Source: Alphaproteobacteria bacterium
Lineage (GTDB): Bacteria > Pseudomonadota > Alphaproteobacteria > SMXP01
DNA length: 8,245 bases
Direction of reading: 5' to 3'
Assembly: GCA_021774995.1 (NCBI GenBank)
Contig: JAJFIM010000343.1
Location: 1 to 8,245, forward strand
In this document: in pieces, positions 4,673 to 8,245 of the stretch
Layout: each line of letters begins with the position of its first letter
How positions within the stretch are numbered: the first letter of the stretch is position 1
Notes under the pieces: generated by a model
Told to the model about the DNA's origin: nothing
Seen by the model: the letters and a program-made list of their open reading frames with translations, nothing else
Databases searched by the model: none
Translations under genes and position numbers: made by a program

Positions 4673-7126
4673 ATGGGTACGATACGCAAAGTCCTCGGGG
4701 GGACCGTAAGTCTTTCAGCTTTGATCGCAGCGTCAAGCGTCACTTTTATCGCGATGGACGCGGCGCCCGCCGCCGCAGCGCCCGTGGGAGAAATTGTCGT
4801 TGTGGGGTCGCGCCGCGGTGGACGATCGGTTTTTAACAGCCCCGTGCCCATCGACGTTGTTTCGGCGCAGGACATCGAACGCTCGGCAACTATTCCGGGC
4901 GAGGTGGGCGAGCTTCTGCAAGCTTTGGTGCCTTCGGTCAACTTTCCCCGTCAATCCAATTCCGGTCCCTCGGATCATATACGCGCCCTGCAATTGCGCG
5001 GTATGAATCCCGACCAGGTGCTGGTGCTGGTGAATGGCAAACGGCGCCATATATCTTCCGTTTTGCAATTGGATACTAAAATAGGTTTAGGCACTGCCCC
5101 GGTTGATTTCAACACCATCGCAACAAACTCCATTCAGCGCATCGAAGTGTTGCGCGACGGCGCAGGTTCGCAATATGGCTCGGACGCCATTGCCGGCGTT
5201 GTCAACATCATCCTGAAAGACGGCGCGGAAGGCGGGCTGCTGACCGGCAGCTTCGGACTGCACCACACTGATTTTAAACCCACGGGACAAAACATCACGG
5301 ATGGCGAGACCTTCACCTTCGCCGGTGACGCCGGGTTTTCCATATTCAACGATGGTTTTTTGAGAATCGGCGCGGAATATGTAAACCGCAATTCCACAAA
5401 CCGGGCGGGCTTTGACACCCTTCCCTTCTTTGAAGCCTTTACGCCGCCCAATACCGCCGTCATCGGTCAACGCAATTTTGCGCCTGGCGACGGCGATTCC
5501 GAAAGCGTCAACCTCTTCTACAATGCCGAAATTCCGGTGAACGCCAATGTGGATATCTATTCCTTCGGCACCTACAGCAACAAAGATTCGCAAGGCGCGG
5601 CCTTTTTCCGCTATCCGGACAGCTCCACGAACATCCTGGCGGTCAATCCCGGCGGATTCAGACCCGTCACCCAGGGCGACAACATGGATTTTTCCGTCAC
5701 GGGGGGCGCGCGCGGTAAAACCGGCGGCGACTGGAACTGGGATTTAAGCGCGCTTTACGGCTACAACAATTTTGAATTTGGCCTCAAAAACAGCCTCAAT
5801 GCATCGCTTGGAATCACCAGCCCAACCTCGTTTGATCTGGCTGAATATTCCTATGGGCAATTAGTGGTGAACGCAGATGTGTCGCGCGAGTTTGAAATGG
5901 CCGCGTTAACTTCAGGCAACATCGCCCTTGGCCTTGAATACCGCCACGAGATGTTTGAAACCAAAGCGGGCGACCCGGCATCCTTTGCCGCAGGTCCCGA
6001 CATCACCAAAGACCCCGGCGCGCAGGCCGGTCCCGGCTTGCGGCCTGTAGACGAAGTAGATGTCAATCGCGACACCTTCGGGGCCTATGTCGACCTTGAA
6101 CTCGATTTGACGGAAGATCTTTTGCTGCAACTTTCAGGCAGATTCGAGAATTACGATGACTTCGGCGAAGCCCTGACCGGCAAAGCGGCCGCGCATTGGG
6201 AAATCATGCCGAATTTCGCCATACGCGGTTCGGTGAGCAACAGCTTTAGAGCGCCCGCATTGACCCAGTCGAGCTTCCAGTTTGGAACCACGAGTTTCGG
6301 CGCAGGCGGGGCTTTGGTTTCAGGGCTGCATCTTCCCGTGAGCAATCCCATCGCACAAGCTCTTGGGGCGAGAAGATTGAAAGAAGAAACCTCGATGAAC
6401 TACTCCGTCGGGTTCACCGCGCAACCAGATGACCGCATTTCTCTTGCCATAGATTTTTTCAGAATTGACGTTGACGATCGGATCACGCGTTCTGAGCGTT
6501 TTGACGAAGCGGTCATTGAACCTTTCATCTCCGGCATGTTCGGCGTTTCCGGCATTGAAAGCGTAACCTACATGACGAACGCGGTTGATACGAAAACCAC
6601 AGGCGTCGATGTCGTGGCCAACTACACGCAAGACGCCTTCAATGGCGTGTTCGATTTTAACGTCGGCTTCAACTATTCCAAAACAAGGATCAAAAGAATC
6701 GCCGCAACGCCAATGGAACTGGTCGCCATCGGCGTAACCAAAGCAATTGTCGGCATAGAAGAAAGCAACACGATTGAAACCGCGGCGCCAAAAACCAAAC
6801 TCGTGCTAACCAGCACCTGGTCGAATGACCGCTTTGCGCTTCTGGCCCGCGCCACGCGCTTTGGCGAGGCGACGCGGGTGTTTGATTTCGGCGGAGGCTT
6901 TCCTCCTCCGCAAACCTATAGCGCCGAATGGTCCATTGATTTTGATGTTGAAGTCAATCTGACCGAACAGATTTCGCTGGCCGTTGGCGCCAATAATGTC
7001 CTCGATAACTACCCCGATCTGTCGAGCGCCGATATTAATTTCTTCGGCAATCTCCCTTACGACGTACTCTCGCCCATCGGGTCAAATGGAGCGTTTTATT
7101 ATGTCCGCACCGCCTTTCGGTTTTAG
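4673..7126 (+). CDS. TonB-dependent outer-membrane receptor
   Basis: This 817-residue protein has the full length and layout of a TonB-dependent receptor. Residues 1-36 are a signal peptide: basic start MGTIRK, hydrophobic core, Ala-rich end with likely cleavage in the AAPAAAA stretch. It is followed by a TonB-box-like EIVVVGSR (40-47). The plug domain spans about 55-185, with LQLRGMNPDQVLVLVNGKRRH (two parts of 106-126) and DGAGSQYGSDAIAGVVNI (162-179). The rest alternates as a 22-strand barrel would, with NNVLDNYPD near the end and a terminal Phe (TAFRF) of the type recognised by the Bam machinery. It should import a scarce or large ligand across the outer membrane using TonB/ExbBD energy. 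In alphaproteobacteria such receptors carry ferric siderophores, cobalamin, carbohydrates or aromatic compounds; nothing visible fixes the ligand. The gene is separated from the metabolic operon by 252 bases with palindromes, and is followed by a terminator, so it is probably its own transcription unit. The family call is secure; the ligand is unknown. Confidence 0.95.
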   Translation: MGTIRKVLGGTVSLSALIAASSVTFIAMDAAPAAAAPVGEIVVVGSRRGGRSVFNSPVPIDVVSAQDIERSATIPGEVGELLQALVPSVNFPRQSNSGPSDHIRALQLRGMNPDQVLVLVNGKRRHISSVLQLDTKIGLGTAPVDFNTIATNSIQRIEVLRDGAGSQYGSDAIAGVVNIILKDGAEGGLLTGSFGLHHTDFKPTGQNITDGETFTFAGDAGFSIFNDGFLRIGAEYVNRNSTNRAGFDTLPFFEAFTPPNTAVIGQRNFAPGDGDSESVNLFYNAEIPVNANVDIYSFGTYSNKDSQGAAFFRYPDSSTNILAVNPGGFRPVTQGDNMDFSVTGGARGKTGGDWNWDLSALYGYNNFEFGLKNSLNASLGITSPTSFDLAEYSYGQLVVNADVSREFEMAALTSGNIALGLEYRHEMFETKAGDPASFAAGPDITKDPGAQAGPGLRPVDEVDVNRDTFGAYVDLELDLTEDLLLQLSGRFENYDDFGEALTGKAAAHWEIMPNFAIRGSVSNSFRAPALTQSSFQFGTTSFGAGGALVSGLHLPVSNPIAQALGARRLKEETSMNYSVGFTAQPDDRISLAIDFFRIDVDDRITRSERFDEAVIEPFISGMFGVSGIESVTYMTNAVDTKTTGVDVVANYTQDAFNGVFDFNVGFNYSKTRIKRIAATPMELVAIGVTKAIVGIEESNTIETAAPKTKLVLTSTWSNDRFALLARATRFGEATRVFDFGGGFPPPQTYSAEWSIDFDVEVNLTEQISLAVGANNVLDNYPDLSSADINFFGNLPYDVLSPIGSNGAFYYVRTAFRF

Positions 7127-7154
7127 GAAGGCGCATATCGCGTGACATGTTATT

Positions 7155-7166
7155 CCCCCTAGGGGG
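7155..7166. repeat. 12-bp perfect palindrome CCCCCTAGGGGG
   Basis: This is a self-complementary sequence 28 bases after the receptor stop codon. Its right half overlaps the left arm of the terminator hairpin, so the two structures compete for the same G-run. It may be incidental. Confidence 0.35.
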
Positions 7167-7196
7167 GTCGGCGCTCAACCGCCGGCTCCCTTTTTT
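7163..7196 (+). terminator. Intrinsic (rho-independent) terminator after the receptor gene
   Basis: The left arm GGGGGTCGGCG (7163-7173) pairs with the right arm CGCCGGCTCCC (7180-7190) over 11 positions, two of them G-U wobbles, around the loop CTCAAC, followed directly by six T residues (7191-7196). This is a textbook terminator for transcription on the + strand. It separates the receptor from the downstream hydrolase, so the latter should have its own promoter in 7197-7236 or depend on read-through. Confidence 0.85.
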
Positions 7197-7246
7197 CTTG
7201 CGACATCCCCGCGCACATATAAAAACCGGCAAAGGACACCAATCAT

Positions 7247-8188
7247 ATGACAGTATTTATTCACCGTCTGGCTCAAACAATGCTGACATTGGTCCTTCTG
7301 TTAGGCGCAGGGTGTGCGGATAAAGGCAAAACGCCGTTATGGGATTTCTATTCGGATGTATTGGTGGACGCCAAATATATTGATCTGACCCACGCCTTTG
7401 AGCCTGTTCAAGCCGTCTGGCCGGGCTTTTCCGCCGCCGCCTTCAAACCGGCCGTGGCGGGCAAAACAATGGAAGGCTATATCGAAGCCGGCGACGCGTT
7501 CACATATGAGGCCCATGGCTTCGTCGCCACAGCCTACGATCTGCCCACAGATCAATATGGCACGCAGCTCGACCCTCCGGCGCATTGGAATCCGCTGGGC
7601 GCGACCATCAGCGATCTGCCCGCCACTTACGCCATCCGGCCTCTTGTGGTGATCAACATTGCCGATAAAGTCGCGCGCGATCCCGGTTATCATATGCAGG
7701 TCGCCGATATCCTGGCCTGGGAAGAGGCCCATGGGCGTATTCCGGAAGGGGCGGTGGTGATGGTGCGCAGCGACTGGCACAAAAAATGGCGCGACGCCGA
7801 ACGCTTCAATCAAAAGCCGTTTCCCGGCGTTGGTCTGGACGCCTTGAAATTTCTGCATCTGGAGAGAAAGATCCTGTTCCATGGCCACGAGCCCCTTGAC
7901 ACCGATGCGACGCCGACGCTGGAAGGCGAGGCCTGGCTGCTGCATAATAATTTTGCGCAGGCCGAAGGCGTGACGAATCTTGACATGGCGCCAGAAGCCG
8001 GCGCATTGATCGTGATCGGCTTTGCCAAACCGCTGGGAGGCACCGGAGGCTTTGCCCGCTATATCGCCATCGCGCCCGCCGATTGGCCTTTTGGGGTCAG
8101 TGTCGCCAAAGCGCCCGGCGCGCCGCTGCCCGTCCAGCCCTTTGCTTTGAAGCGCGATAAAAACGGCGTGATGCGGCCAACGCCTTGA
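7247..8188 (+). CDS. Cyclase-family hydrolase (PF04199, kynurenine formamidase/isatin hydrolase fold), probable lipoprotein
   Basis: This is a 313-residue protein with ATG start; AAAGGA at 7231-7236 lies 10 bases upstream. Residues 1-22 are a short signal with hydrophobic core (MLTLVLLLGAG) and Cys23 in LGAGC, close to a lipobox although -3 is Gly instead of Leu, so a periplasmic lipoprotein is likely but not certain. The mature part begins with a typical IDLTHAFEP (45-53). The family's metal motif H-x-G-T-H-x-D-x-P-x-H appears as QYGTQLDPPAH (103-113): both first histidines are Gln, while Asp109 and His113 are kept. Later family landmarks are GAVVMVRSDWHKKW (168-181), FHGHEPLDTDATPTLEG (211-227), LLHNN (231-235), GVTNLDMAP (241-249) and the end RYIAIAPADWPFG (271-283). 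Family members hydrolyse C-N bonds in amides and lactams (formylkynurenine, isatin) or act as lactone-forming cyclases with a divalent metal. The substrate here cannot be named, and the Gln substitutions may mark a distinct subfamily or altered metal binding. The gene follows the receptor but a terminator lies between them. Confidence 0.85.
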   Translation: MTVFIHRLAQTMLTLVLLLGAGCADKGKTPLWDFYSDVLVDAKYIDLTHAFEPVQAVWPGFSAAAFKPAVAGKTMEGYIEAGDAFTYEAHGFVATAYDLPTDQYGTQLDPPAHWNPLGATISDLPATYAIRPLVVINIADKVARDPGYHMQVADILAWEEAHGRIPEGAVVMVRSDWHKKWRDAERFNQKPFPGVGLDALKFLHLERKILFHGHEPLDTDATPTLEGEAWLLHNNFAQAEGVTNLDMAPEAGALIVIGFAKPLGGTGGFARYIAIAPADWPFGVSVAKAPGAPLPVQPFALKRDKNGVMRPTP

Positions 8189-8245
8189 GGTCCATGTATC
8201 CATAAAACTGTCATCCCAGAAACCAGTTTGTTTCAAATCTTTGAT
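8189..8245. other. Non-coding tail of the window
   Basis: These 57 bases after the hydrolase stop contain no supported gene start. A 6-bp inverted repeat, AAACTG (8205-8210) and CAGTTT (8224-8229) around a 13-base loop, is followed by GTTTCAAATC rather than a clear T-tract, so no terminator is called. Confidence 0.4.

Noticed and set aside
7337..8236. 299-codon open frame on the minus strand opposite the cyclase-family gene
   Set aside because: It is fully antisense to a gene with clear family motifs, has no recognisable domain and no supporting context; long antisense frames are common in GC-rich codon-biased genes.

Overview
The window looks like a chromosomal accessory region of a Gram-negative bacterium, most likely an alphaproteobacterium. 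This is an inference from the moderately GC-rich coding style, the TonB-dependent receptor type (plug motif DGAGSQYGSDAIAGVVNI, C-terminal Phe) and the AGGAG-type ribosome binding sites. Every supported gene is on the + strand. No RNA gene, insertion sequence or CRISPR array is visible.

Bases 2-4420 form a compact, probably co-transcribed metabolic cluster. It begins inside the C-terminal end of a SorC/DeoR-type sugar-binding regulator (2-271). Next comes an unusual 648-residue fusion (314-2260) of a complete MtnA-type aldose-1-phosphate isomerase (methylthioribose-1-phosphate isomerase family) to a transketolase N-terminal (TPP-binding) subunit. The partner transketolase C-terminal subunit (2257-3270) overlaps it by four bases, and a form IV RuBisCO-like protein (RLP, 3272-4420) follows one base later. 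The three enzymes suggest a route for a 5-substituted or 5-deoxy ribose-1-phosphate: the MtnA domain makes the 1-phospho-2-ketose, the RLP rearranges it to a 1-substituted xylulose-5-phosphate-like sugar (as the Rhodospirillum rubrum RLP does), and the split transketolase cleaves it into a triose phosphate and a C2 unit. Several transketolase histidines that normally contact substrate hydroxyls are replaced, while the catalytic Glu and most phosphate ligands are kept. This fits a donor lacking the usual C1 hydroxyl. The proposal is an inference; apiose-type branched-sugar catabolism, where RLPs and split transketolases are also known, is the main alternative.

Bases 4421-4672 are a 252-base intergenic region with a 14-bp perfect palindrome (TGAACAATTGTTCA), an overlapping 12-bp palindrome, and an inverted repeat just upstream of the next ribosome binding site. 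It probably holds the control region of the next gene.

Bases 4673-7126 encode a full-length TonB-dependent outer-membrane receptor, followed by a convincing intrinsic terminator (7163-7196). Bases 7247-8188 encode a cyclase-family (PF04199, kynurenine formamidase/isatin hydrolase fold) hydrolase with a probable lipoprotein signal and an unusual Gln-substituted metal motif. The last 57 bases hold no recognisable gene. Whether receptor and hydrolase supply the upstream enzymes with substrate cannot be decided from sequence alone; the palindrome in front of the receptor is the only hint of shared control.
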